DNA from: Kordia sp.
Lineage (GTDB): Bacteria; Bacteroidota; Bacteroidia; Flavobacteriales; Flavobacteriaceae
Reading direction: 5' to 3'
Length of the DNA stretch: 64,000 nucleotides
NCBI RefSeq assembly: GCF_022447245.1
Contig: NZ_JAKVBC010000018.1
Location: 29,434 to 93,433, forward strand
Part shown: piece after piece, positions 35,697 to 45,535 of the stretch
How positions within the stretch are numbered: the first letter of the stretch is position 1
Layout of the letters: each line of letters begins with the position of its first letter
Notes under the pieces: model-generated
Seen by the model: the letters and a program-made list of their open reading frames with translations, nothing else
What the model was told of the DNA's origin: nothing
Database searches by the model: none
Program-made: the position numbers and the translations under genes

Positions 35697-37553
35697 CTAT
35701 TTGTCTTCAATAAGGTCTAATTCTACCTTTAGGTTATTAATAATAAATTCTTGTCTGTTTGGGGTATTCTTTCCCATATAGAATTGCAATAATTCTTCTA
35801 TGGAAGTTTCTCTGTCTAACATGACAGGGTCGAGACGAATATCGTCTCCGATAAAATGTTTGAATTCGTCTGGTGAGATTTCTCCCAAACCTTTAAATCG
35901 TGTGATTTCAGGTTTTCCAGACAACTTATTAATAGCGGCTAGTTTTTCTGCTTCACTATAGCAGTATATAGTTTCTTTTTTGTTTCGTACTCTAAATAAA
36001 GGTGTTTGTAAAATGTATAAATGTCCTTCTTTGATCAATTCTGGGAAAAATTGTAAAAAGAACGTTATTAATAACAAACGAATGTGCATTCCATCCACAT
36101 CGGCATCGGTTGCGATTACGATGTTGTTGTATCGTAAATCTTCTAATGACTCTTCAATGTTTAAAGCGGCTTGTAAAAGATTGAATTCTTCATTTTCATA
36201 TACAATCTTTTTGGACATTGAGTATGAGTTCAATGGTTTTCCTCGCAAACTAAATACCGCTTGCGTATTTACATCTCGTGATTTTGTGATAGAACCCGAA
36301 GCCGAATCTCCCTCGGTAATAAACAAGGTGGTTTCTAATCTTCTGTCTTTTTTTACATCACCTAAATGAATACGACAGTCACGTAGTTTTTTATTGTGCA
36401 AACTTGCTTTTTTAGCACGTTCTTTGGCTAATTTTCTAATTCCAGAGAGTTCTTTACGCTCACGTTCTGCTTGCAGAATTTTACGTTGTAGTTTTTCTGC
36501 CGTTTCTGAATTTTTATGTAAAAAGTTATCCAAATACCTTCCAATAAAATCATTGACATACGTACGAACAGTTGGCAAATCGCCTCCCATTTCTGTAGAA
36601 CCCAATTTTGTTTTGGTTTGCGATTCAAAAACAGGTTCCATTACTTTGATACTTACCGCTGATATAATGGATTTACGAATATCAGACGCTTCATAGCTTT
36701 TTCCGTAAAAGTCACGCACTGTCTTTACAATGGCTTCTCTAAAGGCAGCTTGATGCGTTCCTCCTTGTGTTGTATGTTGTCCGTTTACAAACGAATGGTA
36801 TTCTTCGCTGTATTGTGTTTTACTATGTGTAATGGCTACTTCAATATCATCCCCTTTTAAGTGAATGATTGGATAAAGCATATCTTCTTTGTTGTTGTTG
36901 TCCTCCAATAGGTCTTTTAATCCATTTTCTGAAAAGAATTTCTCTCCGTTAAAAATGATTGTCAACCCAGGATTTAGATAAACATAGTTACGCAGCATTT
37001 TTGCCACGTACTCCATACGGTATTTGAAGTTTTTAAAGATGGTATCATCAGGAATGAACGCTACTTTAGTTCCGCGTCTACGCGATGTTTCATCTAAGAA
37101 CTCTTTTCCTTTCAATTCTCCCAAAGCAAATTCGGCAGAACTCGATTTCCCATCACGGGTAGATTCAACTCTAAAATAGCTAGATAATGCATTTACGGCT
37201 TTTGTACCAACTCCATTTAGTCCTACTGACTTTTTAAAGGCTCTTGAATCGTACTTTCCTCCTGTATTCATCTTCGATACTACATCGACTACTTTTCCGA
37301 GAGGAATTCCACGCCCGTAATCGCGTACAATCACTTTTGATCCTTGAATAGAAACTTCAATGGTTCTTCCAGCGCCCATGACAAATTCGTCAATTGAATT
37401 GTCCAGCACCTCTTTTAGAAGGATATAAATTCCGTCATCGGCAGACGATCCATCTCCCAATTTTCCGATATACATTCCAGGACGCATACGGATATGCTCT
37501 TTCCAGTCTAGTGAACGTATGTTATCTTCGGTATATTGTGAGTTTTGTGACAT
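35697..37553 (-). CDS. parE: DNA topoisomerase IV subunit B
   Basis: 618 residues. The GHKL ATPase domain has [10 protein letters not shown] (Glu48 and Asn51 region), RDYGRGIP and [13 protein letters not shown]. The transducer is followed by the Toprim domain with [10 protein letters not shown] and [10 protein letters not shown], and by the C-terminal [12 protein letters not shown]. Length and the lack of a GyrB-type insert fit ParE. It supplies ATP hydrolysis for topoisomerase IV. It is the first gene of the parE-orf-parC operon. Confidence 0.95.
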   Translation of the reverse strand: MSQNSQYTEDNIRSLDWKEHIRMRPGMYIGKLGDGSSADDGIYILLKEVLDNSIDEFVMGAGRTIEVSIQGSKVIVRDYGRGIPLGKVVDVVSKMNTGGKYDSRAFKKSVGLNGVGTKAVNALSSYFRVESTRDGKSSSAEFALGELKGKEFLDETSRRRGTKVAFIPDDTIFKNFKYRMEYVAKMLRNYVYLNPGLTIIFNGEKFFSENGLKDLLEDNNNKEDMLYPIIHLKGDDIEVAITHSKTQYSEEYHSFVNGQHTTQGGTHQAAFREAIVKTVRDFYGKSYEASDIRKSIISAVSIKVMEPVFESQTKTKLGSTEMGGDLPTVRTYVNDFIGRYLDNFLHKNSETAEKLQRKILQAERERKELSGIRKLAKERAKKASLHNKKLRDCRIHLGDVKKDRRLETTLFITEGDSASGSITKSRDVNTQAVFSLRGKPLNSYSMSKKIVYENEEFNLLQAALNIEESLEDLRYNNIVIATDADVDGMHIRLLLITFFLQFFPELIKEGHLYILQTPLFRVRNKKETIYCYSEAEKLAAINKLSGKPEITRFKGLGEISPDEFKHFIGDDIRLDPVMLDRETSIEELLQFYMGKNTPNRQEFIINNLKVELDLIEDK

Positions 37554-37635
37554 TTATAGAAGTGATATTTGGGTTGGATGCTAATATACTATTTACATTC
37601 AAAAAATAAAACTCAAACACCTGAAAGTAATCAAC

Positions 37636-37672
37636 AAAAAGCGCAATATTTTTGTCAATATTGCGCTTTTTT
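37636..37672 (-). terminator. Strong hairpin terminator after the 266-residue exported protein gene
   Basis: AAAAAGCGCAATATT (37636-37650) and AATATTGCGCTTTTT (37657-37671) are perfectly complementary over 15 bp with a 6-nt loop. The A run on the left becomes a U run for minus-strand transcripts coming from 37696. It also shields parE from upstream read-through. Confidence 0.9.
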
Positions 37673-37695
37673 AAGTCATCTGTTATATGTTCCAC

Positions 37696-38496
37696 TTATT
37701 CTGACCAATATTGAAGTGTTACAACGATAAATCCATCACTTCCAACCAAACTCGGATCTAAGGTTACTACCGCACTTGAAGCACCGTCAAAATACCCATC
37801 ATAGGCATCAAAACGATAGGTGCCTGCTGGTAAATTTGCAAACGTATCAATCGTGTAGTAATCTGTATAAAAGACTTCTCCAGTATCTTGATTTGTTGCG
37901 CCATATCCAGGTAAGGTTCCTGCTGGTACAGGAGCTCCTGTAAGCTCATCTACCAATTCAATACGAACATTGTAAACAGTTGCTACTGCCTTGAAAGCAG
38001 TTGCTTCAGTTTTGATTTCTTTTGCTAAGTTGATTTGTGTGTTTAAGAAACCTCTGATTTCTCGAATCAATTGGCGTGCTACACTTCTATTGTTTTGTTG
38101 AATAGCTATCTGTAAATCAGAACTTTTGATGCGCACATAATCTTCATTTCCTTCAATTTGAGAAGCCTTACTTTGGATGCTACTAGGATCAATATTGCTG
38201 TTTCCTTGTGCTGCACTTCCAATGTAGTAGTTGATTTCATCACTGAATTCTTCTACGACTTCCATACTAATATCCATGATTTGAAGATACGCAGCTACAT
38301 CAACATTTGAATTGTTGTTTACTTCATAATCAACTGTTAAGGTTTTTAAAGCAGCCTTTACTCTTTTCGCTTCGATACGAACAATCTCTGCAGAGTCAAA
38401 AGTTTCATCTAAATCATCTAAAACTGATTGTTGTGCTTGTGTATGTAATGCAAAGAATAATAAAAATGCAGTCCATACGAATGTAATTTTTTTCAT
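37696..38496 (-). CDS. Exported helical protein with a C-terminal beta-sandwich
   Basis: 266 residues with a signal peptide ending TQAQ. Residues about 25-175 are helical and acidic (LDDLDETFDSAEIVRIEAKRV). Residues about 180-266 are a beta-sandwich resembling carboxypeptidase-regulatory or Cna-B-like domains (VRIELVDELTGAPVPAGTLPG, LPAGTYRFDAYDG). Function unknown; a periplasmic or surface structural role is possible. It is monocistronic, with a perfect terminator 24 bp after its stop. Confidence 0.65.
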   Translation of the reverse strand: MKKITFVWTAFLLFFALHTQAQQSVLDDLDETFDSAEIVRIEAKRVKAALKTLTVDYEVNNNSNVDVAAYLQIMDISMEVVEEFSDEINYYIGSAAQGNSNIDPSSIQSKASQIEGNEDYVRIKSSDLQIAIQQNNRSVARQLIREIRGFLNTQINLAKEIKTEATAFKAVATVYNVRIELVDELTGAPVPAGTLPGYGATNQDTGEVFYTDYYTIDTFANLPAGTYRFDAYDGYFDGASSAVVTLDPSLVGSDGFIVVTLQYWSE

Positions 38497-38616
38497 GGTA
38501 AAATATATTTTTGGTTATACCACTAAATTACAACCAGTATGTATCTAAATGATTACTGATATATTATAAAAATCTTACTATTTTTCATTACTTTTCATCT
38601 AAAGATAACCTTTACT

Positions 38617-39732
38617 TTACGAGGGTTTCGCATAAAATATTTCAGAAGAAGTAGTGTATTTACAATAGTGTACATCCATATCCCAAAAATCAATATGATC
38701 AAGGTTAGCCGCTCCAGAAGGAACAAGCATTAATGAAGCTTTTCCATCAATCATAAATCGTTCCTCTCGCTCATATCTATTATCTAAGGTTGTTTCTATG
38801 TAGTATAAATAGTCATAAACAAAGTTAACATAACTTGTTTTTGAAACTTTTGCTTCTTCAGATGCCAAACTTTCCAACTTAAAAGTATCAAAATTTGCAC
38901 CTATAGCTTTTTGAAATTCAATAGCGTTCAACGGTACTCCGTTTAAGCTTGGCATCACATTGAATTGTCCATCTATAAAGACCCATTTTTGCAAATCGTT
39001 CAAGAAAACTTCCGTAGCTACGTGACCTGGAGAACTTTTTCGTGTTTTAGCATCTGCTGTTTTTAAATACACTGTTCTTGCTTTAAAACCAAGTGCATTC
39101 AATTGATCGCGTAATACAATGGCATAAGCAAAGCATGGAAATTGTCCACCTTCTTCTGCTTCTTGAAGTATAGAGATAGCGTCATTTTTTCTAGGAGAAT
39201 TGTTTCCATTGTGTTTCCAACGACTGTTAGTCCAGTTTAAAACATGCAATACTTTTTCTTTATCAGACATCGCATCAGACATTTCTACAGGATAAGCTTT
39301 TTTTAAACTTTCTAAGTACTTACTTTCTCCATCTTGATATTTTATTTCTATATCAGAATCTTCTGCTTTATTATAGTCTACAAGCATCGTTTTAAAAGGC
39401 ACTCCTGTAATGATAGTGTGTGCCATTAAACTATCATTTAATTGCACATAAAAATCTTTACTTATGTCCGGAGCAATCTCAAACTCAATACTATCGATAT
39501 CTGTTTTAAATAAAAAGGCTGTTTTTGGTGTATAACAGGTAATTTTTAGGGTATCATGTTCAACGTGAGGCGCAATTCCCCATCTTCCTCTGTACCAGTC
39601 CGTATCAACTTTATAAACGGTTTCAATAGAGTTCGCCTTGATTACAGGCGGCTTTTTTTCTGCTTCTTTTTTATCTGTGTCACAAGCAAAAATGGTGCAT
39701 ACTCCTAAAAGGATGACAATGTTTTTTTTCAT
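38617..39732 (-). CDS. Transglutaminase-like lipoprotein
   Basis: 371 residues. Lipoprotein signal with Cys17 (TIFAC) and DTDKKEAEKK after it. The middle region has the transglutaminase-like catalytic triad: Cys in QFPCFAYAIVLRDQL, His in PGHVATEVF and Asp in WVFIDGQFN. The spacing of about 50 and 17 residues fits that superfamily. Such bacterial proteins are usually proteases or peptide-handling enzymes and not cross-linkers. It probably acts in the periplasm or at the surface. No partner gene is next to it. Confidence 0.8.
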   Translation of the reverse strand: MKKNIVILLGVCTIFACDTDKKEAEKKPPVIKANSIETVYKVDTDWYRGRWGIAPHVEHDTLKITCYTPKTAFLFKTDIDSIEFEIAPDISKDFYVQLNDSLMAHTIITGVPFKTMLVDYNKAEDSDIEIKYQDGESKYLESLKKAYPVEMSDAMSDKEKVLHVLNWTNSRWKHNGNNSPRKNDAISILQEAEEGGQFPCFAYAIVLRDQLNALGFKARTVYLKTADAKTRKSSPGHVATEVFLNDLQKWVFIDGQFNVMPSLNGVPLNAIEFQKAIGANFDTFKLESLASEEAKVSKTSYVNFVYDYLYYIETTLDNRYEREERFMIDGKASLMLVPSGAANLDHIDFWDMDVHYCKYTTSSEIFYAKPS

Positions 39733-39798
39733 ATTAATGGTCTTAATATTTAGTTCTTAAAAAGAAAACTTATTATTTACATGATTAGTATATTCTCC

Positions 39799-40700
39799 TT
39801 AAGTTTTGTGCTTTTTTAAGTTGATTATTAATACTCCCAAAATAACAATCACCGATCCGAAATATTGCAAAAGACTCAATGTTTCCCCCAAGAATATTAC
39901 CGCCAAAATGATCGTAGAAATTGGTCCAATTGCTGCAATAATGGCAAAGTTTGAAGAACTGATACGTTTTATAGATTCTGACACTAGAAAAGAAGGGATT
40001 ACTGTAGCGATTAATGCAATTAAAAAACCTAATAGGTATACTTGCCACGGAAACTGAAATAGATCAAACTGCCAGCAATTCCATAATGAATAAATACACA
40101 TATACAGGAAACCGACATCACATAAGCCGTAAATTTCACCACACCGAATTTTGGTATCAACCATCCACTTCCGACTAAATACGAAGCATAAGTAATAGCA
40201 CTTAACAATACAAATGCGCCGCCTATATAGGTATTAGTTCCTGAAAATTGGACTTCTTGTCCAAATGCAATGATGATTCCTATGTAGGTAATACCAATGG
40301 CGAGGAGTTGTTTGGATTCAATTTTGGTTTTCAAGAAAAACCTGTTCAAAAGCAATACAATCGTTGGATACAAAAACAGAATAATTCGTTCTAGGCTCGC
40401 TTTTATGTACGTTAATCCTATAAAATCAAATAGACTTGCTAAATAATAGCCCACGACACCAAAAGCGATGATCCAAACATAGTCTTTTGTAGCTGTTGAT
40501 GCAGGTTGCTTTTTATTCTTATAAGCAAAAGCAATAACAAGATATATTGGAAATGAAAATAGCATTCGCAACAACAACGCATCTAAGGCACTTACTTCAT
40601 AGTTGTAGATGAGTTTAACCAAGACTGCTTTCGAGGAAAATAGGATAATTCCCAAAATACCGATACTTATGCCGTAAAAAAGTGCCCTGTTAGATTTCAT
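39799..40700 (-). pseudogene. EamA/DMT-family transporter, disrupted by a frameshift
   Basis: The first frame (start 40700, stop 40029) gives helices 1-7 of a drug/metabolite transporter, beginning MKSNRALFYGISIG and losing the family pattern after FIHYGIAGS near 40075. A second frame (stop 39799) continues the family from FDLFQFPWQVYLLG through IIAAIGPISTIILAVIFLGE to the end. The whole span is 902 bases; one added base makes 301 codons and a 300-residue protein, the standard EamA length with ten helices. A single-base deletion near 40070-40080 therefore explains everything. Either the gene is a recent pseudogene or the read has an error. Intact homologues export amino acids or other small metabolites. 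Confidence 0.82.
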
Positions 40701-40704
40701 CCGA

Positions 40705-40712
40705 CAAAAGTA
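40705..40712 (-). promoter_or_regulatory. Candidate -7 element for the EamA gene
   Basis: On the minus strand this is TACTTTTG, matching TAnnTTTG, only 4 bp ahead of the start codon. If used, the mRNA would be almost leaderless. Confidence 0.3.
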
Positions 40713-40831
40713 TTATAAGTTTCTTTAATAAAATGGTGAAATCAGCTCATACTGTAATGGCAAAAGTAATAGAGTGTCTTTTCTACAATTCTTTTTGTTG
40801 GTAAAAATTGTGAATTAGCTAAATAGATGAA

Positions 40832-41302
40832 TTAATAGTCAAATTCAACACATTTGTACGTATCATCAATGTATTGAGGCACCCAGTTTTTTAATTCTAA
40901 TTTGTATTGTTTACTTGTGTTAAGACTGATAACCTGTAAAAAACTTCTTATGATTTGGTTCTTTAAATCGTATGCATGAGATAGATTGCAGAGCGCTACG
41001 CTATCTATTAAAATTGTTTTACCATAATTGATTTTGGAAATGTCTAGATGCTGTGTCAAGCTGTTTTTTAGAATGACAATTGAATCATTGTAGATAGGTT
41101 TGGCAAAGTCTCTTCCAATTCCACCTTCACTATACTTGAATTCATAGCCGTTGGTTAACATCTTCAGTATAGCTGGGTTGTTACTTATTTCAGAGTTAAT
41201 AATTTTAGTGAGGTTTGGCTCTTTTTCTACCTTTTTACACCCAAAAAACAGCAAAAATAATAGCATAAATAAAGAAAGTCGTAATGTCATTATTTTTAAC
41301 AT
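40832..41302 (-). CDS. Small lipoprotein of unknown function
   Basis: 156 residues with a hydrophobic N-terminus ending LFFGC, followed by KKVEKEPN, a lipoprotein-like signal. An internal ATG at 41290 would give an equally good signal. The mature domain is mixed alpha/beta with two further cysteines and no motif I recognise. It lies 20 bp after the acetyltransferase gene on the same strand and may share its transcript with ychF. Confidence 0.65.
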   Translation of the reverse strand: MLKIMTLRLSLFMLLFLLFFGCKKVEKEPNLTKIINSEISNNPAILKMLTNGYEFKYSEGGIGRDFAKPIYNDSIVILKNSLTQHLDISKINYGKTILIDSVALCNLSHAYDLKNQIIRSFLQVISLNTSKQYKLELKNWVPQYIDDTYKCVEFDY

Positions 41303-41322
41303 ATTAACACTGCTTTTATATT

Positions 41323-41880
41323 TTACAACATTTCTTTACGCATAGAAATCACAGCATTTGTAACTCCATCTCCTAGCTCGATATCATATGCTTTTACAAG
41401 AACATATCCTTTTGCTGCATAGAGTTTTTTACCACTCAGTGTTGCTACCAATTCTAAGGTCGTAAAGCCTTGTGTCATCGCTTCTTCTTCACACTTTACA
41501 AGTAGCATGGTTCCCAAGCCTTTTCTTATATGATTTGGATGAACAAAAAAAGCGCGTATTCTTGCTGCGTCTACACCTGGAACTAATAAATCATCACTTC
41601 CAACATGGCCTGAAGGTTCACTTTTTCCAAATAATAGTTTTCGCTTGCTCCAACCACCACATCCTACAATAGTACATTCCGGGTTTTCTACTATCCAATA
41701 GGTTTCATCATTGATCAATTGTACATCAACTGTCCAAGCATTTCCCAAGGCAGCATTAATTTCTGTTGTTGAGTAATAGTCGGCATTGATGGCAGTTGCA
41801 GATGCCTTGATTAATTTCTCAAGAGTTTCTACATCATTTAGCGTAGCTTTTCGAAGGGTAAAAAGAGCTTTTTCATTCAT
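41323..41880 (-). CDS. GNAT-family N-acetyltransferase
   Basis: 185 residues. The acetyl-CoA binding motif A is visible in VHPNHIRKGLGTMLLVKCEE (R-x-x-G-x-G type), preceded by the ARIRAFF strand and followed by TTLELVATLSGKKLYAAKGY. The early part reads LRKATLNDVETLEKLI, the normal N-terminus of the fold. The acceptor substrate is not predictable. Its ATG directly follows the ychF stop with no gap, so the two are cotranscribed. Confidence 0.88.
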   Translation of the reverse strand: MNEKALFTLRKATLNDVETLEKLIKASATAINADYYSTTEINAALGNAWTVDVQLINDETYWIVENPECTIVGCGGWSKRKLLFGKSEPSGHVGSDDLLVPGVDAARIRAFFVHPNHIRKGLGTMLLVKCEEEAMTQGFTTLELVATLSGKKLYAAKGYVLVKAYDIELGDGVTNAVISMRKEML

Positions 41881-42972
41881 TTATACGTTGAATAAAAAAT
41901 GCATTACATCTCCATCATTCACAACGTATGTTTTTCCTTCTATCGATAATTTTCCAGCTTCTTTTACTTTGTTTTCCGTTCCGTATTCCACATAGTCATC
42001 ATATTTGATCACCTCTGCACGAATGAACCCTTTTTCAAAATCTGTATGAATTACTCCAGCAGCTTGTGGCGCCGTTGAACCAATTTTGATAGTCCAAGCA
42101 CGTACTTCTTTCTCTCCTGCTGTAAAATAAGTTTGTAAGTCTAATAGTTTATAAGCAGCACGAATTAAACGAGAAACACCTGGCTCTTCCAATCCGATGT
42201 CTTCTAAAAACATTTGGCGTTCTTCGTAATCTTCTAATTCTGCGATATCTGCTTCTGTTCCAACAGCTAACACAATGATTTCAGCATCTTCATCTTTTAC
42301 CGCTTCACGTACTTTTTCAACATAATCGTTTCCTGACTTTGCAGAAGCTTCATCTACATTACATACATATAGGATAGGCTTCGCTGTTAACAATTGAAAA
42401 CCTTTCATCAACTCTTCTTCGTCTTCTGTAACCTCTACAGCTCTAGCGGAAATTCCTTGCTCTAAAGCATTTTTGAACTTTTCTAAAGTCGTCTGTTCTT
42501 TTTGTGCTTCTTTGTTTCCAGTTTTGGCTGCTCTTTTTACTTTTTCCAGACGTTTTTCAACTGTTTCTAAGTCCTTTAGTTGTAGCTCGATATCAATCGT
42601 TTCTTTATCGCGAATTGGATCTACACTTCCGTCTACGTGTACAATATTGTCATTGTCAAAACAACGCAATACATGCATAATCGCATTACATTCACGAATG
42701 TTTCCTAAAAACTGATTTCCTAATCCTTCTCCTTTACTCGCTCCACGAACCAAACCTGCAATATCTACAATTTCTACTGTAGCTGGCAATACACGTTGTG
42801 GATTTACCAATTCTTCCAATTTTTCCAAACGCGGATCTGGTACATTTACTACTCCTAAATTTGGTTCAATCGTACAGAATGGAAAGTTTGCACTTTGTGC
42901 TTTCGCATTCGATAAACAGTTAAATAAAGTTGATTTTCCAACGTTCGGTAATCCTACAATTCCAGCTTTCAT
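41881..42972 (-). CDS. ychF: Redox-regulated ATPase/GTPase YchF (OLA1 family)
   Basis: 363 residues, exactly the family length. The G1 motif is at the N-terminus (GLPNVGKSTLFN) and G3 is DIAGLVRGASKGEGLGN. The G4 position reads NVDE instead of NKxD, the change that gives YchF proteins their ATP preference. The central coiled coil and the C-terminal TGS domain (RAWTIKIGSTAPQAAGVIHTDFEKGFIRAEVI) are complete. It is a ribosome-associated P-loop ATPase involved in stress response. It is the first gene before the acetyltransferase and lipoprotein genes. Confidence 0.96.
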   Translation of the reverse strand: MKAGIVGLPNVGKSTLFNCLSNAKAQSANFPFCTIEPNLGVVNVPDPRLEKLEELVNPQRVLPATVEIVDIAGLVRGASKGEGLGNQFLGNIRECNAIMHVLRCFDNDNIVHVDGSVDPIRDKETIDIELQLKDLETVEKRLEKVKRAAKTGNKEAQKEQTTLEKFKNALEQGISARAVEVTEDEEELMKGFQLLTAKPILYVCNVDEASAKSGNDYVEKVREAVKDEDAEIIVLAVGTEADIAELEDYEERQMFLEDIGLEEPGVSRLIRAAYKLLDLQTYFTAGEKEVRAWTIKIGSTAPQAAGVIHTDFEKGFIRAEVIKYDDYVEYGTENKVKEAGKLSIEGKTYVVNDGDVMHFLFNV

Positions 42973-43369
42973 TGTGATGATAAAATTTTAGTGGTGCAAA
43001 TATACTATTTATGCATTGATATAATAATTTTATTTTACGAGGATTTACTGAAGCTTTTTATCTCTGATTTCAAAATAACAATACATAATGTAATCACTTA
43101 AAAATGAATGGATTTGAATATAAAAATGTGTCTAAAAAACAACAATAACTATTCATATTAAGTTTTCTTAACAAATTACAACCTACTGATTATTAGAACT
43201 ATATACGTTATTTCATTAAAAAAGTGAAAACACGCAATCACAAAAATGGGTATTACTACGGATGTAAGAAATAACAACACGTATTTACTTTGTACTTGTA
43301 AGTAAAAACAATTAAAACAAACTCATTTTCTTACAAAAAATAATTTTTAACCTATTTAAAACCAAAATT
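42973..43369. other. 397-bp divergent intergenic region
   Basis: AT-rich region between ychF (leftward) and the 92-residue gene (rightward), with promoters for both expected. One clear -7-like element faces ychF. I see no open frame. Confidence 0.5.
42997..43004 (-). promoter_or_regulatory. Candidate -7 element for ychF
   Basis: TATATTTG on the minus strand matches TAnnTTTG and lies 24 bp ahead of the ychF start. No TTG is present at the usual 17-23 bp, so this is a half-supported promoter. Confidence 0.42.
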
Positions 43370-43648
43370 ATGGCTATTACAAAATTTAGCACAGTACAAG
43401 TAAAATCAGGTGAAACAGAAACAGTAGATTTAGGATCTACAATTATTAATGCTTCTACATCAGTACAAGGATTTGATGTTTCTTATAATCATGATCACCA
43501 TGTTCGTTCAATCTCTGTGGCTAGTTCAATGAAAGGAATCTCTGGAAGTAAAGTTTCTGTAGGTGCAACCTGCGAAATGAGAGACGATTCTAACAATGTG
43601 GGCTATGGTACAGTCACTGTATTGATTATTGCAGACTGTGAGGCATAA
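43370..43648 (+). CDS. Small beta-rich protein encoded ahead of the Tc/RHS-like gene
   Basis: 92 residues, no signal peptide. The pattern is alternating beta strands: TVQVKSGETETVDLG, QGFDVSYNHDHHVRSISVAS, then KVSVGATCEMRD and GTVTVLIIADC. A DHHVR segment sits in the middle and there are two cysteines (TCEM, DCEA). It looks like a single beta-sandwich, perhaps lectin- or Ig-like. I do not recognise a named family. A near-perfect terminator follows 18 bp after the stop, so it is transcribed alone and at a likely high level. It lies 160 bp before the giant gene, on the same strand. A function linked to that gene is possible, but nothing in the sequence proves it. Confidence 0.7.
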   Translation: MAITKFSTVQVKSGETETVDLGSTIINASTSVQGFDVSYNHDHHVRSISVASSMKGISGSKVSVGATCEMRDDSNNVGYGTVTVLIIADCEA

Positions 43649-43666
43649 AACATAATGTTTTTTTAT

Positions 43667-43707
43667 AAGTGATGAGCAATATGTTTCATATTGCTCATCA
43701 CTTTTTT
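43667..43707 (+). terminator. Very strong rho-independent terminator
   Basis: AAGTGATGAGCAATATG (43667-43683) and CATATTGCTCATCACTT (43687-43703) form a perfect 17-bp stem with a 3-nt loop, then a T run to 43707. Confidence 0.93.
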
Positions 43708-43807
43708 TAACACATTACTTTCACAATCGTATAGTTTTCCCTCAAAACAATGCTCCTCTATTGCATCGGAAGTATTTAATTATTAATCAACCAAAACCTA
43801 CACAAAT

Positions 43808-45484
43808 ATGAGTACAGAAGCCAATAATAAACAAATACCATCGATCCGTACTACACAATTTGAAGATGACGGAAATGATATTTTTAAAGACAGTGTCAAT
43901 CTTTTTCGTGGAGATGTCAATCTTTCGTTAGATTTAGTAAGCTTAAAGGGAAGAAACGGACTCGATTTTAAAGTAACTGCCTCCTACGGAAGTAATGTAA
44001 AAAACAACATTCAAATCTCGAATGAAGAGAAACCTACAGGAATACTAGGATTAGGATGGACCTTACCCTTCCAACGCATCGAAGTTGAAACATCGGGGAA
44101 TGCTACACCAAATGACAACACCTATTTTATCTACAATGATACTATTCCAACAGAATTAATCCGCAGCAATAAAATCTGGGAAAGAGCTTCTCTTGACACC
44201 TCATTAATTAAAGAATTAGAGACAAATAGTATTACTAAAAAATTTCAGCAAGCATTTCATAAAACAGGATTGCCCTTAAGTACAACCGCAAAAGTATCAA
44301 AACTAGCTGCTGAGAAATGGCGTATTTCAGATGCAAAGAAACAACGAACATATCAAGCGCGAAAAGAAAACAATACACTTGTAATTACTGCGGCAGGATT
44401 AGCATTTGAATGTTTTCAATATGATTTTAGTCAAATGATATACTACCCAGAATTTGAATCTTGGGAAGTCATTAAAGATGATGGTACTATTTACATGTAC
44501 GGAGGACAGTTTGATGCTGATGAACACAGAAATGTTTTGAAATACAATGTTCGTTGGAGTAACTGGAAAGGTTCTTCAAATGTTGTAGATTCCGATAATG
44601 GGCAAAAATTACAATCGCAATTTGTTAGCGGATGGAATTTAGCAACCGTAGAAAATATATTTGGAGATCAAATACAATTCTATTATGATATTGTAATGCA
44701 AAAAGTTGGAGAAACTGGATTAGAATTTACCAAAGCCAGTTACATCTCTAAAATCACAGACATGTTCAGCAGGGAAGTTCTTTTTCAGTACAAGGAAAAA
44801 GCATATGTCATCAATGATCCTGCTGGTGCTCGTGAATATATGGCACCACATTGGAATGATCCGTATGGAGCAGTTCCTACTAAAGATCCAAGTCCATATC
44901 AAGATCAATTCGAAACCAAATATTTAGATGCCGTTGTAGTACAAAATAGTGAAGCACAAGTATTATATACCCAACAATTTACCTATGACGAAACTTCAAA
45001 CTTTAGCGATTATGACAAAAGTTCAAATCTGTATGGAAATACCATAAAAAGAACCTTAACTGGAATCCAAAAAATATATGGAAACGGAAGTGCAAAACCT
45101 GGTTTATTATTAGCATATTGGCCTGCAGGAAGCATAAATGCAGGAGCTATCAAAAGTGCCATAACCCCTGAAGGAGCTGAAATTAGTTATCAATACACAC
45201 AACAAGAACTATCAAGATGCGATAGACAAATTACGATAGAAAATCCGTGGCCAAAAGTAGGAACTCCTAAAGTGTGGTATGGAGGTGATTTTGTATTCAA
45301 TGCATGGCGAAATGGTACTACAGAAAAATTAAAAGTTGCCTTATATACATGGGTAGGACGATGGCAATCATGGGAACCTGCAGAAAGTATTTTTTCTGCT
45401 AAAGCAGATATTGACAGCCTCAATGCTGTAACCACGGATAATTTTGTGTGTTTTCATTATTCTTCGGCTCAAAACTCAACTTAA
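43808..45484 (+). CDS. N-terminal fragment of a TcB-like toxin protein (SpvB-type domain), ended by a premature TAA
   Basis: 558 residues up to a TAA at 45482-45484. There is no signal peptide. The start resembles the SpvB/TcB N-terminus: VNLFRGDVNLSLDLVSLKGRNGLDFKVTASYGS and then GILGLGWTLPFQRIEV. Further on are beta-rich stretches typical of the TcB cocoon (EAEISYQYTQQELSRCD, then TTEKLKVALYTWVGRW). The fragment stops in mid-domain at CFHYSSAQNST. The next codon begins a frame that continues the same protein fold, so this is not a natural end. Unless the stop is suppressed or a sequencing error, only a truncated protein is made. Confidence 0.8.
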   Translation: MSTEANNKQIPSIRTTQFEDDGNDIFKDSVNLFRGDVNLSLDLVSLKGRNGLDFKVTASYGSNVKNNIQISNEEKPTGILGLGWTLPFQRIEVETSGNATPNDNTYFIYNDTIPTELIRSNKIWERASLDTSLIKELETNSITKKFQQAFHKTGLPLSTTAKVSKLAAEKWRISDAKKQRTYQARKENNTLVITAAGLAFECFQYDFSQMIYYPEFESWEVIKDDGTIYMYGGQFDADEHRNVLKYNVRWSNWKGSSNVVDSDNGQKLQSQFVSGWNLATVENIFGDQIQFYYDIVMQKVGETGLEFTKASYISKITDMFSREVLFQYKEKAYVINDPAGAREYMAPHWNDPYGAVPTKDPSPYQDQFETKYLDAVVVQNSEAQVLYTQQFTYDETSNFSDYDKSSNLYGNTIKRTLTGIQKIYGNGSAKPGLLLAYWPAGSINAGAIKSAITPEGAEISYQYTQQELSRCDRQITIENPWPKVGTPKVWYGGDFVFNAWRNGTTEKLKVALYTWVGRWQSWEPAESIFSAKADIDSLNAVTTDNFVCFHYSSAQNST

Positions 45485-45535
45485 GAAGTATATGTATACC
45501 ATAAAAATAATCGTAAATGGGGAGATTGGTTTGCT

